Below are positions 11,879-23,245 of a DNA stretch of 64,000 nucleotides, piece after piece (within the stretch, counting starts at the first letter, position 1; the number at the start of each line of letters is the position of its first letter). Location of the stretch: positions 1,098,001 to 1,162,000 of the forward strand of contig JARHVA010003187.1 in the NCBI GenBank assembly GCA_037957365.1, in the 5' to 3' direction. The notes beneath the pieces are model-generated. The model had not been told where the DNA came from and ran no database searches. It saw only the letters and a program-made list of their open reading frames with translations. Made by a program: the position numbers and the translations under genes. This DNA is from Torreya grandis (Eukaryota; Streptophyta; Pinopsida; Cupressales; Taxaceae).

Positions 11879-12126
11879 CTCATGTTTTTTTGGTTTGTTA
11901 GTTAATATCAAGAAAGTGTTCATTTATTTTGTAAACATCATTTCTAAAAAAAGAGAAATAGATGGTGTGGTCTCACCCCTAAATTAATATTTAGTTTATA
12001 TTAGTTTGTGATAGTTTATAGGAAACCTCCCCTTACTGAGAGAAGAGATTTATCTCATTACACTGTGACTGATATAGCCATTTTGTCTTCAGTTAGTTGA
12101 TGAAAAAATATTCACCCAACAATTTT

Positions 12127-12142
12127 TGGTGACTTTACTAGG
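12127..12142 (+). other. E1 primer-binding site (degenerate)
   Basis: TGGTGACTTTACTAGG lies five bases after the LTR terminus CCCAACA. E2 has the better preserved TGGTGACTCCACTAGGG. Both look like CpG-decayed forms of the TGGCGACTCCGCTGGGGA type, complementary to a tRNA-Arg 3' end and known from Tat/Ogre elements. The isoacceptor is inferred from memory. Confidence 0.6.
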
Positions 12143-12481
12143 AAAATAATGTGCAAGTTGAAGCCCCACACTTTGAGTTAAATCATTTCTAGTTCTTTTC
12201 CATTTATTTCAAAATTTTGTTGAATATACTACATTCTGGCAGATCCACGGTATACATGAAGCTAGAAAGCTCAAGGTATTATTGATCCTATATTTGAGTT
12301 GATGCAACAAAATAATTTTGATCTATTACCTCTATTATCTCACATTTGTCAAACCAAGATCTTTTCTCCTACCAACACCAGGTCATTAATATTAGGTGAA
12401 GCTTCTAGTTCTAGTGCTAGTAGATTTTTATCTATTCATACTCTATAAAGGTTTGTTATCTCACCTTGTAATCATCATATC
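12143..12481 (+). other. E1 leader between PBS and gag
   Basis: AT-rich, no ORF, no obvious palindromic array of the kind seen in the E3 and E4 leaders. The gag start is placed at 12482 because ATGGAAGTC there aligns with the E2 gag start ATGGCAGTT at 52474 on the minus strand. Confidence 0.5.
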
Positions 12482-13186
12482 ATGGAAGTCTAATGCCCTT
12501 GGGTAACACTTTTGGTCCTCTAAATTTAATTCCACCTTTGTATGAACTACCTCATAGTTCAAGAAATAATTTTCTAAAGCTCTATGGTGACGGGAAAGTT
12601 CACCCTGATGAACACATTTTAGCTTTTTGCATAGCCTGTGGTGTGATAGGTGTTGAACATGAAGATGTAGTAGTAAGGATTTTTTTATAAACACTAAAAG
12701 TTTCTACTGTAGATTGGTTTTATCATCTTCAAGCTCAGACTATAACCAATTGGAACACTCTCAAGACCAAGTTTGAGGCTAGGTTCAAACCCGCAGAAAA
12801 TGCACACGCCTTATTGGCTCAGCTTACATAAATGAAGAAGGAGCCTCATGAGCCCATGCGAGAATTCATTGCTAAATTCAACATGCTGAGGTATAGGATT
12901 CTTACAATCACTCAACCAACATCGAAGAATATTGTGCTTCTTTATCAATTCTCAACTTCCTGAAGTGAGTTTTTTGTTAAGGCAAGCTAGCCCTATAGAT
13001 CTTCCTACCACTCAAATTTTAGCTATTGAAGTTGAATATAATCTTATCCTTGTAGGTAAGATAAGAAGAGATTTTAACAAAAGTATATTTTCCTCTTCTA
13101 CTAAAAATTCTTCCACAAGCACCCCCAACCCTATAATGCAAAAGTTAGCAAATGAATTGCTAGCTCTAAAAAGGCAAATGTTCTAA
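12482..13186 (+). pseudogene. gag: E1 gag (retrotransposon gag, broken)
   Basis: Starts ATGGAAGTC with a stop at the fourth codon. Then come CPWGNTFGPLNLIP, NNFLKLYGDGKVHPDEH and, after further stops, DWFYHLQAQTITNWN, FINSQLPEVSFLLR and AIEVEYNLILVGKIRRD. These align in order with the intact E2 gag at 52474-51701. The W.Y.L ... W..L...F..RF pattern is that of the Retrotrans_gag capsid domain. No CCHC knuckle is visible. At least three in-frame stops or shifts make it non-functional. Confidence 0.75.
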
Positions 13187-13813
13187 GGTATGTCTGCTCC
13201 TCCTTCTTATTGGGATATACCAAGGAGGACATTTCCCAATAATTCATATCAAGGAAATGCTGCTAAAAATCAAGGATAATCCAATCATCTTCCTCCTACA
13301 CAGGGAAAGCTTGCCATCAAAGCAACACCGGTCAACTCAACAGTTGGTTATTATGAAGTTGAACATGATCATTATTTCTAACTTGAGTTGGACCAAGAGA
13401 ATGATGATAATCTCTTTTTATAAAGAGAATAAGAATTAGCGGGTCACTCCACCATTGGTTTTTTGAATTGCTAAGATGAAGCTAAAAAATAAAGAGAAGT
13501 GTATGATAGAGCATATGTTGTTTTTACTAGGTCCCAAAATCAGTCAACTCAGTAAGTTGATAAGGGAAAAGTAAGAGAAGAAACTCAACCAGTGATCTCA
13601 ATTGCTAAACAGGGAACTTCATTGCCTTTCCAATCAAAGGACCTAGTGAACAATAAGCAAGTAAGTACATCTAATAATCATGTATCTTCTACTTCCATCC
13701 CTCAAACTAGTACCACATCAAATAAAAATTAGAATAATGGATTTTATTTCTCTATTTCTAGTTCATTCTAGTTATTTGACATAATAGATCATGTTAGGAA
13801 GACCAAGATCCAA
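13187..13813 (+). pseudogene. E1 gag-protease linker, decayed
   Basis: Fragments in different frames match the E2 linker: VVFTRSQNQSTQ versus the AVFTMSKNQSAQQ segment of E2, and ELDQENDD versus ELNQEND. It is rich in Q, S, T and N and contains several stops. No catalytic or zinc-binding motif is seen. Confidence 0.5.
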
Positions 13814-14572
13814 ATGTCTGAAGTTGAGTACTTACAAGCTAATCTTGAACAGTTTGATAGGTTAACTGAATACATTAGAAACAAAACCATCCCTAAAAGA
13901 CAAGATTTTATAAAAGTGATTCATGATTCCTTAAATAAAAAATCTATCCAAAATAATCTTGTCGCTACTCTGCTTGTTTCCTCTAGAAAAATAGAACCTT
14001 TCTATGTTTCTTTATTGGTAAATAGTCACAAGTTGAGCAATTACATAATAGATTCTGGAGCCTTTAATAATGTTATGCCTACCAAGGTAGTAGACTCCCT
14101 CAGTCTCACATTAACTAAGACTTTTGGGAGATGTTTCTCCATGTAAAATAAGCAAGTACCACTTTTGGGTTAAATCAAAGATACTCAATTTGCATTTGCA
14201 GCTTTTTCGGACAAGAGGATTAAGATGACAGTCTTAGTAGTTGATGTTCTAGCTTCTTATGTCATTCTGCTTGGACATAATTTTTGCAAAGATGTAGGTG
14301 AAGATTTGAACATGGATCTATCTAAAGCAAGAATACATGTTAAAGGTGTCATGCAAAAGTTACTTCCTGAAAAGGAGGCCAAATATATTGTTGCCCAAAT
14401 GGCAAATCTTGAAGCTCAAATTTTATTTGAATCTTCAGGAATGGATAATTATTTTTTGTCCACTAAAGATGTTTATAATGAATTAGAAGAGTTTTTAGAT
14501 AAAATTTTAGGTGAAGGCATAATAACACTAGATTCTTCCCTCACTAATGAAGAGGAATCTTTCGATCGATGA
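13814..14572 (+). pseudogene. E1 aspartic protease region
   Basis: The frame 13814-14146 carries KIEPFYVSLLVNSHKLSNYI, then IDSGAFNNVMP, whose DSGA is the catalytic loop of a retroviral-type aspartic protease near 14050. A stop and shift follow, then the second half at 14225-14572 (VLASYVILLGHNF, matching the conserved ILLG.. flap/C-terminal part) and the linker LLPEKEAKYIVAQ, also found in E2. In an active element this enzyme would cut the Gag-Pol polyprotein. Stops at about 14144 and 14171 inactivate it. Confidence 0.75.
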
Positions 14573-14594
14573 AATTTAAGAAAATCAAATTCTA

Positions 14595-14970
14595 ATGAGG
14601 TTTGGGTTTTAGAATTTGATGGTAGTTATTTCTCTACCAGTTCTAGAGCTATAATTGTTTTGATATCCCCACAGGGAGATATTTTTTCTTTCTCATACAA
14701 GTTTCAATTTGACAATACTAATAACACTACCAAATACAAGTCATTATTGCTCAAGTTTAAAGCTACTCATGCTAAAGGTGTTAAGATTCTTCATGCCCAA
14801 AGAGATGCTGAATTGGTGGTTTATCAGGTGAGAAATTTGTATCAAATCAAAAATAAAATATTGTGACATTATCTCAATCACGCATGAGATTGCATTGAAA
14901 GTTTTGATGCTTTCAATATCTCTACGATACCAAGAGAGTTTATTGATCATGCAGATTTGTTGGCCATCTC
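14595..14970 (+). pseudogene. RNase H-like domain lying between protease and RT in E1
   Basis: In one frame interrupted by stops I read VWVLEFDGSYFS, VLISPQGDIFSFSYKFQFD, NTNNTTKYKSLL, GVKILHAQRDAELVVYQV and STIPREFIDHADLLA. This is the order of the RVT_3-type RNase H fold: FDGS with the first Asp, TNN.AEYE..L (the Glu is Lys here), (G)D.ELV with the next Asp, and PRE.N.HAD.LA with the last Asp. It sits upstream of RT (15430-16170). The second RNase H domain of Tat elements normally follows RT-RH and precedes IN, as in E3. E2 keeps part of the same domain in the same position. Confidence 0.7.
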
Positions 14971-15429
14971 CACAATTCTCATGGTTCCTCATAAATATTT
15001 CAAAGGAAATAAATACACTATTGAGATGGTCTTTTGACCAAGTGTACCTGATAATGCTGATCATTGGTAGGTGTTTAATGGTGATAATCAAATTGTTGCT
15101 TTCCTAGAGAAGATAAATAGTTTTTATGAGCTCTATTTTGAAGGTAGTGAATCTCCACCATGAGAATCAGTTTCCAAAATAAATTCACAAACTAGTGAAG
15201 AGTTTATTCAAATAAAAGGGAATAAAATTATAAAATATTTGGTTTCACTTGAAAATCTATTTGATAAGCATGATAGATATATTAAGCAGTAGCAACAAAT
15301 GGATTCAAGTTCTTCTATAGAATTTGAGCAAGTAAATTTGAGTTTAGAGACAAATCCCAAAATGGTCAACATTGGGAAATGTTGCACTGATAATGAAAAG
15401 TTCAAATTCATTACTCTCCTTCATTATTA
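14971..15429 (+). pseudogene. E1 linker between RNase H-like domain and RT
   Basis: Reads NKYTIEMVF, then PSVPDNADHW and FNGDNQIVAFLEKINSF, with stops, followed by low-complexity and poorly conserved sequence. No catalytic motif is visible. It probably belongs to the pol polyprotein. Confidence 0.4.
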
Positions 15430-16170
15430 CATTAATATTTTGGCATATGCTTATGATGATCTGAAGTCCTTCAAGCCTAAGGAAATTCAACATAAAATTC
15501 CTCTTAAATTTGGGTCATTACCTCACAAGCAAAAACAAATGCAATATAACCCTAAGATATTAGGTACTATCCTTTTTGAGATACAAAAGATGTTGAATGA
15601 AAGGATATTTTTTTCAATCCATCATTCTACCTAGATCATGAACATAGTTCCTGTAAGGAAGAAGAATGGATAAATTCGTATTTGTGTTGATTTTAAGAAT
15701 TTCAACCAATCTTCTCTAAAGAATAACTACCCCCTACCCATCATGGACCAAGTATTTTAAATAGTAACTAATTTAGAAATGTTGTCTATGTTAGATGGTT
15801 TTTTCAGATATAATCAAGTGAAAGTTAATAAAGTAGATCAATATAAAATTGATTTCACTACATTTTGGGGCACATTTACATATCATAGAATGCCTTTTAA
15901 CCTAATCAATGTTGGCACCACATTCTAAAGAGAAATATACCTAGCCTTCAGAGATGAGATAGGGAAGTTCATTGTGGTGTATCTTGATGACTTGACTATT
16001 ATCTCCAAACATCATTCTAATCATGTGCATCATTTACGATAAGTGTTGAAACAATGTCAGCAAACTGGTATTTCTCTCAATCTTAAGAAGTCAAATTTTG
16101 GAGTTATAGAAGGTAAACTTATCAGTCACATTTTATCCTAAGAAGGTACTAAAATTTATTTAGAAAGAGT
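15430..16170 (+). pseudogene. E1 reverse transcriptase, broken
   Basis: Opens with AYAYDDLKSFKPKEIQHKIP, the standard Ty3 pre-RT segment, then NIVPVRKKNG, RICVDFKNFNQ, NNYPLPIMDQ, LSMLDGFFRYNQVKV (first catalytic Asp), WGTFTYHRMPFNLINVGTTF and VVYLDDLTIISK (YLDD form of the YxDD catalytic box, near 15981). The chain ends in NLKKSNFGV...GHI-like sequence. In-frame stops at several TGG or CAG-derived codons. It would copy the element RNA into DNA; it cannot do so now. Confidence 0.85.
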
Positions 16171-16792
16171 CAAAACTATTCAAAGTCTTACTCTACCTAC
16201 TAGTAAGATTGCAGTTCATTCTTTCTTTGGAAAGCTTAATTTTCTGCAAATGTTCATTCCGAAATTTGCAAAGAAAACCCATCACATCATTAACTTGATG
16301 AAGGGTAAGGCTACATTTTGTTGGAATACAAAAGTCAAAGTGGCATTTGAAGATATCAAGAAGGCTATTACTCATGCTCCAGTCCTTGTTTGTCTAGACT
16401 ATACCAAAGATTTCATAGTATACAAGTACGCTTCTAAACATACACTTTCAGCCATTTTGATTTAGTAAAATGAAGAAGGTGTGGAATCTCTCATATAATT
16501 TATGATTTTCCCTCTCAAATCTCACAAATTTAAATATTCAAACATGGATAAGCATGCTTATGACATGGTTAAGGTGGTAAAACATTTCCCATTCTATATC
16601 CTAAATTCACATACTATTGTTCTGGTACCTGACACAATAGCAAAATCTATTCTAACTCAATAGGGGTTCAGCACTAAAAGGGGTAATTGGATTGCTAAGA
16701 TACAAGAGTTTGATCTTGATATCAAACCTACTAAGATTGTGCATGGAAGAGGCTTATGTCAATTGATTGTTGATAACATAGTAAAATAAATA
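16171..16792 (+). pseudogene. E1 RT connection and RNase H
   Basis: Contains FCWNTKVKVAFEDIKKAI, PVLVCLDYTKDFIVYKYAS (where the D.S of active RNase H is replaced by KYAS) and NMDKHAYDMVKVVKHFPFYI, then HTIVLVPDTIAKSILTQ, corresponding to the D.......L segment. This is the usual RNase H that directly follows RT in Ty3/gypsy elements. Several stops are present. Together with 14595-14970 it gives E1 two RNase H domains, one on each side of RT. Confidence 0.7.
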
Positions 16793-18116
16793 GTGTATGA
16801 AGAAGCAGAAGTTGAGGAGATGCCAATAGTTCATTTTATCACTACTACTGATGAGTGGTATTCAAATATCACTCATTTTATTACCTATGGTGAGTGTCCT
16901 ACCCATCTATCTTATAATGATAAAAAAAAAACTATTAAGTTGAAGGTTGTTAACTACGTCTTATGGGACAATGGTTTGTACAAAAGAAGCCTTGAAAGAG
17001 TATTTCTTCGTTGCATGGATAAACTAAAACAAAATAAACTTTTGGAGTCTTTCCATAATTTGGCTTATGGAGGACATTTTTTTGCACCCATGACATCCCA
17101 CAAGATTCTATGAGCTAGATACTATTGTCCTACACTTTTTCAAGATGCATACAATTGGGTACGTAGGTGTGAGTTGTGTCAACAGTTCATTAGGAAACCT
17201 AAGTTGGCCGTATTACTTCTCAAGTTGGTGGTGATTGAAGAAACTTTTCAGAAATGGAGTATCAACTTCATTGGCACTATGAACCCACCCTCAAGTTTTA
17301 GTCACAACTATGTCCTCACCATGATAGACTATTTTACCAAGTGGGTGGAAGCCATCCCAGTTAAGCACGCTACTTTAGAAGTGGTATGTAATTTCCTTAA
17401 GGAAAATATTATTTCCTAATTTGGAGTTCCAAACAAGATTATAGAAGACAATGCCACTTGTTTCTCTTTCCATGAGATTACTAACATTTTATACAAGCAT
17501 GGGATCATTCTTTCCCACTCCTCTAACTATTATCTGCAAGGAAATGGTTAGGTAGAATCAAGTAATAAGAATCTGGATAATATTATCAGGAAACTAGTAG
17601 ATGAGAATCAGAGAACTTGGCATAAAGCATTATTTTATGCTTTATGGGTAGACAATATTAACCTTAAAAGGTTAATAGGTATGCCACTATTTTAGCTTAT
17701 GTATGGTCTGAATGCAAAGATACCAATTACCTTGGAACTATTAGCACTAAAGTTGGCAAAGGCAGTGGAAGATCGAACTTATAAAAGTTTTATTGATAAA
17801 AGAATCATGCACTTAACTGAACTAGAAGAGAAATGAACTATGGTGGTGTACCATATTGTTGAGCATCAAAGTCTGATAAAGAAACTCTTCAACAAAAAAG
17901 CAAGGATTCATGAGTTTTAGATTGGAGTTCAAGTCTTGTTGTGGGACAAGATGAGAGAACCAAAAGGAATGCATGGAACATTTGATTCCTTGTGGAGAGG
18001 TTCATTCACCATTCATCAATTCTATGGTGGAAATAGCTTCTTGTTGGAATATCAGGATAGAACACCATTCTTGTTGCCTCAAAATAGGCAACATCTGAAA
18101 CACTTCAATCCTTGAA
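16793..18116 (+). pseudogene. E1 integrase, broken
   Basis: The N-terminal zinc-binding region has HNLAYGGHF with CELCQQF (HHCC). The core has SINFIGTMNPP (the first Asp of GIDFIG is Asn), NYVLTMIDYFTKWVEAIPVK, NKIIEDNATCF (second Asp kept) and NYYLQGNG, stop, VESSNK (Glu kept after a stop). The tail has LWRGSFTIHQFYGGNSFLLEY and ends QHLKHFNP at about 18116. One catalytic residue is lost and about eight stops are present, so it is inactive. It would insert the cDNA. Confidence 0.85.
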
Positions 18117-19129
18117 GTATCAAATAAGTTCATTTGTACATTTGTATAGTTTTATGTTTTTATTTTTATATTTTTATTTAGTTATTTGTGTTTTTTTATT
18201 TTTGGTATCTTGACTCCATATCCCAATGGCATGGATGAAGGTACTTAGAGACTAGATTATACTCCCTTCAATCATTTCAAAGTTTAATCAATAGAAGTTC
18301 TCCAGCTGGAGCCAGTTGTTGTTTCCAAAATTAGTTATGCTCATTTTGTCAATAACCCCTATGAAACTTGTCTATTTCATAATATGCACTCTAAGTTCAT
18401 CATTCGAGACAAGATTCTCTTGATCTCAAGTGAAGTTGTTTGACATCATAGAAAATTTTACAACATTCCCTCACCATGATTTTTTGAAAATTATGAAACC
18501 CATTATAGTCTTTATCTGATCAAAATGTCAATTTTGATCATTTTTAGGGTGTTAGTGATTTTTTTTATTATTTCAATGTATTAGTGGCCTTTTTTGCCAC
18601 TTTTACATGATTTTTATTTACTACATGCATTGGTGGCACTTTTTGCCACCAATGCATGATCTTGCACCAGCACATGTTAGGGCATCAAATTTTGCCACCT
18701 GAGTAAAGATCTCCCAAATCTTAAACTTTGAGTAGCATTAATGACTACATGCACTGAGTTTTAAAAGCTTGTTTTGAGCTTTTAAATGATTTTTCTTTAT
18801 CATTTCTTTTATTTTAGATTTTCCTAGACCCCTCTTCGCAACCACTTGATCGCACTAATGAAAGGAAGAGTTTGAATTTTCCACCACCAAGCTTAGGATT
18901 TTGAGCTTGCCAAGTAAGTTATTTTTCTACTTCTAGGTTTTCATTTGTTTTCTATCAAAGTTTGACTTTTCTTTCCATATTGCTTTTCCTTCTGAGTCGT
19001 TTACCTTTTTTTTATTTTCATTTTTCCCTAGGTTTTCATTGTGCGTATCTAAGTGGCTTGACCCAACTAAGGTTTTACCCTCCATTTAGTTGAAAACTAT
19101 CTTCCATTAACTTGATAAGGGTGGTGAAT
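18117..19129 (+). other. E1 post-integrase region with palindromic dyads
   Basis: No ORF. 18285-18340 (CCAGCTGGAGCCAGTTGTTG) matches E2 near 30825 and 55570, where it lies in the LTR, so this is probably the start of the E1 3' LTR (U3). From about 18583 dyads of GTGGC/GCCAC appear repeatedly (18583-18602, 18624-18658, around 19118-19136) and continue into 19200-19450. The left-hand repeat lacks an equivalent for this 1 kb. Confidence 0.5.
18624..18658. repeat. perfect 15-bp hairpin in E1 U3-like region
   Basis: CATGCATTGGTGGCA at 18624-18638 pairs exactly with 18644-18658, with the 5-base loop CTTTT. It is the best preserved of a series of GTGGCA/TGCCAC dyads. Confidence 0.85.
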
Positions 19130-19701
19130 TTTTCCACCTTCTCCTAGTGAAAACTTACCAACTAATACCACATGTAATGTCGTCAAAATATTTCACTCAA
19201 TCATTACCCCCATTTCCTGTAGTAGTGGCTAATTATGCCACTTGGACATCAAAACTTTGATTTTTTTGTTGTATACCTTATCGGCATTTTTTGCCACTCC
19301 TACATACAAATGACATGTAATGGTGGTAAATTTCACTACCTCTACATAAATATGAGTTTTCCCTTACATGTCAGGGTAGCAAATTTAGCCACTGATGCAA
19401 ATGGTAAATATACCTCACATGTAAGGGTGGCAAATTTCACTGCCCATGCAAATATTCACTTAAATTTTCCTAACTCTTAGATATTTTTAATTTTGCTTTT
19501 CTGAGTCCACTTTCCTCTAGTTTTTTAGCTTACTCACACTTTAGCCCTTTCAAGGGAATCTCCGTAGTCGTGATCATTGACATGTAGTTTTCTCAGATTG
19601 CCAGTACTTTCCCTAATTACATGATCATGACTTTTTGTTACAGTTTCTTCTATGGATCTTCTTTCTTCATCGACATCCTTTTGGTAGAAACTCTTTCAGA
19701 T

Positions 19702-22700
19702 GAATAATTTTTATTTGAAGAAGTTGAAAGAAATGAAGTATAAATATCAAGGTGTTTTTCCAATCACCTCAGTTAATTTTAATGTCGATAACATTAGAGA
19801 TATAGAGATTGGTCATGTGGACATGACTGAGTTTGTGGAGAGAACAAGTCAAGCAATCCTAGCTCTAAAATGAAGAAGATAATTGATAATAACATTCATT
19901 TGGTATCTTCTTTCCTAATATCAACTCACAACATGGAATTTGTTCTTCAGTATGATTACTTTAATAATAAAGATACTAGAGTTGTGTTGGATGCTAGTGG
20001 CAATGTGATAATCAGACTAGATCTTGAATTCATTGATAAGGTGCTTATGTGCCCTCTTTCTACAGAAGTGATAAAGCTTGATTTTGTTGAAGCACAAAAA
20101 TAATATGACAAAAATTCTAAAAAAGTAAAGAAGGTAATCAATAATAAATGACTCAAGACATTAAGGGCAAACTTGTCAAGGTGGCCACAGAGTTTTTTGA
20201 GAAGTGACTTTATAGAAGAAATTGGTGATCTGATAACTCTTCTCATCAAGGTAAGAGGTTTTCCCTCTTCCTCACAGTTTCATGAATGGATGTATCCCTT
20301 CATCAAAGTAATAATCCAAGGCAAATAAACCATCTTCCAGGGATAGCAAATCAATAATGCTTTACACGAACAATTGATGAAGGTATCCTCTACCTTCAAG
20401 TTCTAGATGAATTCTTATCTGGTGTATATTACAACTTCAATGAGAATTTTTCTAGGTCTAACATCAGAAGGAGATAGGTGAGTAATCCCAGTGTATCAAT
20501 ACTACTCTCAATTAATATTGAAGGGTTTTATTCATCATTTTAGGAGAGTAAATGATGCTTTCTTTTTATTATTCTTATGTATTTTTGATCCTCAACTAGA
20601 ACAAAGAAGAGTGTTAGATGAGGCTTGGACAATGGTAAATGATTTTGTATGCATGTTCTTATAGTTTCCTTCTTTCTCATACCTAAGGGTTGGATTTTTC
20701 CAAGGTCATCCTTATATGCTTCCAAGATTCCCCTCAGACAAACTATTCTTAATGGAGTTATGTAGACAAATGATCATCGTGCATAATAAACAAATGGAGC
20801 TCAAGAATCCTAGTTTCAGATTCCCAATTGAAATTGACAGGTATTCAGTATTAACTGCTATGAGGGCTAGAGTCATAGAAACTGAGATGCAGTTTATAAT
20901 CATGAAGGAATTTAAGAGAAGAATAAATTTTAAATACACAGGCATGAAAGACATAATCAAGATGAAAACTCAATTCCATGAACCTATGGTATAAGATGTT
21001 TGGGTAGATTTGAGAATAGAAGAAGATGTCAGGAAAATGGACTACAATAGGTTATCTCTTGAGTAGATTGAATATCTAGGATTTGTTGATACTTCTAAGC
21101 ATCTAGTGGATGATGGAGAGTTGATTAATGACAAATATAATATTGAATATATTGCTAATGCCCCTCTCCCTCCAATCTAATGATCCCAAAAAGAGCTAAC
21201 TTCTTTGAAGAAAATATTTGAACCTATATTGGCAAACACCAATAATTAGCTAGCAAATAAGGGAATTGCTTTGAAAGAATTCTTCATAAGATCAGAAGCT
21301 AAGATTCAAAAGGAAACAAGAACAAAAGTGGAGAATAGGATGAAGAAAAAAAGTGATGTTCCTTCTTCTTCTAAGCCACATAAGCTTAAGATCATACTTG
21401 TGACGAAGAAGATGAAAGCTATCGAAAAAGAATCTAAAATAGAAGATATGGAAATTGAGAAATAGAGAATTGAATAACTATCAACAAAAGAGATGGAGAT
21501 TGAAGATAGATGTACAAATCAATAAGAGAAAGAAACTTTGTCCTCACAAGAGAATGTACAACAAGAAATAGGAGTCTCTTGTCCCCTACCTGACACACCT
21601 ATTGCAACTTCTTCATCTATTTCTCTTATTAATGTTCCATATTCTAAATCTCCCTCTCCTTTCAAAATAATTTTTGAAAACCCTCAAAACACTTTTGAAG
21701 ATATTTTCCATTCCTCAGGGTCTATTTCTAGTTTGTCCTCCCCATCTTTTGATATTGGAGATACTTTTACTTTTGATCACTTAGTAAAAGGTGCAATTTT
21801 TACTAACACTCCACCTATTATTTCCACTACCTGTGCAAGTGAAGCTACGAAGATGCCAACAATGGAGATAGATCCTAATGTGAGTACTTCTGTGCTTTCA
21901 CCATGGTTATCAGCTTATACACCAAAAAGGAAGAAACAATCCATCTCTCCAAATGAATTTGATTTTAATAAGTTGGTTCATGTAAAAGCTAAGACCCTGA
22001 AGAAGCCAAAGATTCTTTCAAAAATACTTGGGGACAAGGGACACAAATTTCTAGAGATTGCAAGACCTCCACCAGATGAAACCATGGAGAATTTTGATAT
22101 AAATGATTACTCTACCTCTAGAGTTGAGTTAGGCAAGATAACTCATGAAAGTGCCAAGAATGATATGCACTCAGCCATGGACATTCTGATTCAAAAATTT
22201 AATAGGGAGAAAGAAATGAAGGATCATGACAAATCAATGGTAGAATAGTTGACTGCAGTGGTAAGGAAAATCACTTTGAGTATAGAAGTAATAACTCTTG
22301 AGGCCGTTTTTGTAGAAGACCCCATTATTCAGAAAGCAAAAAAGACTTATCTCAAAGGAAAAGTACTTGAAGAGTACTTGGATAGGATGTGTGCACAAGG
22401 AAGTTCCCTACTTACAAAGCTATTTGAGAAAATAGATAAATGAGGAAAATAAGAGTAGAACTTGATGATCTTATTGAAGTTGTTTCTTAGGATATTGAGA
22501 GAATAGAAAAGAGTCATGATAAATGGGTGGAGATGAGAAAACTAAAAATAAGCACTCTAATATCAATTGGCATCATTATTGATAGGGATTCTTATACCAA
22601 AACAAAAGAAGCATTGACATATAGGAGTTGTGTGCTTAAGGATTTGATCAATGACCTTAAATCTACAAGAAAACTCAATGAATAAAGTGATGTTAGTATT

Positions 22701-23041
22701 TTTCATAAATTGGAGGAGTTACCTTGCAAGATTACATCACAAGATAATCAATTTTTCTCTGCAAAAGAAATGATTCAAGAATTTGAGGATATGTTCCATA
22801 AAGAATTTGAAAATAAAACATTTTCTATAGCCTCTATGGACAATATCCTGGACAATCAGTTGACTCTGGATAATTTGAAAACCAAGTTAACTAGTCATGC
22901 AAAATTAGTTACCATAGTAAGAGATGCCCTAGTTAGAGCCAAGATGATTTTTAGGAACACTGTTAGTCCAAACAGTATCCGGATGCAAGTAAATTTCACT
23001 ATGTATGATGGACACATGAAGAAGGATGGTGATACGAATTG
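19702..23041 (+). pseudogene. broken long ORF of unknown function in the E1 right repeat
   Basis: Starts near ATGAATAATTTT at 19702 (aligned to the ATG at 4826). Conserved blocks in order: DIEIGHVDM and VVLDASGNV (to ~20100), TSMRIFLGLTSEGDR and HHFRRVNDAFF (20420-20570), a LPRFPSDKLFLMELCRQMI block (20716-20994), a Lys/Glu-rich part (21271-21465), a Ser/Pro/Thr-rich part with FTFDHLVKGA (21538-21860), KRKKQSISPNEFDFNKL (~21930-21980, basic then acidic), helical charged parts (22150-22690), and a C-terminal block EFEDMFHKEF to HMKKDGDTN (22710-23041). Total about 1,100 codons with frameshifts and stops. No known domain recognised. Conservation of reading sense between two diverged copies suggests it was once a protein. 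Confidence 0.6.
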
Positions 23042-23236
23042 AAGCAATATATTTTTCCCTTAGTTTATTTTCTATTTTTTAGATGTACTTTTGAAACAAC
23101 TTTGGACATTTTTACATGTACTTTTTTCATATGTAATTACATGTAAAAAATAGGAAGTCCCAAGTCAATAAGGACTCTTATTTTTGAATAGGTCAAAGTA
23201 GTTAGGTTTTTACTAAATTTTCTCAAGGCCTATCCC

Positions 23237-23245
23237 TATAAATAA
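23237..23245 (+). promoter_or_regulatory. TATA box of the E1 right LTR
   Basis: TATAAATAA in CCCTATAAATAAATAGGGCC, the counterpart of 11403-11411. Confidence 0.6.

Larger units (their letters stand above)
4258..12121 (+). repeat. E1 left long terminal repeat copy, split by E5
   Basis: Homologous to 19130-23955 throughout, except for the copia insertion at 6028-9068. It ends CACCCAACA directly before the PBS. The match to the right copy begins abruptly at about 4258 (CCACCTTCTCCTAGTG) inside a region of GTGGCA/TGCCAC dyads, and the flank (MULE relic) differs from the right-copy flank. From 11210 to the end there is no ORF. That part holds the promoter-like region: TATA box near 11403, the five-copy AGACTTTGTGCT motif, then the terminus. 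Confidence 0.75.
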
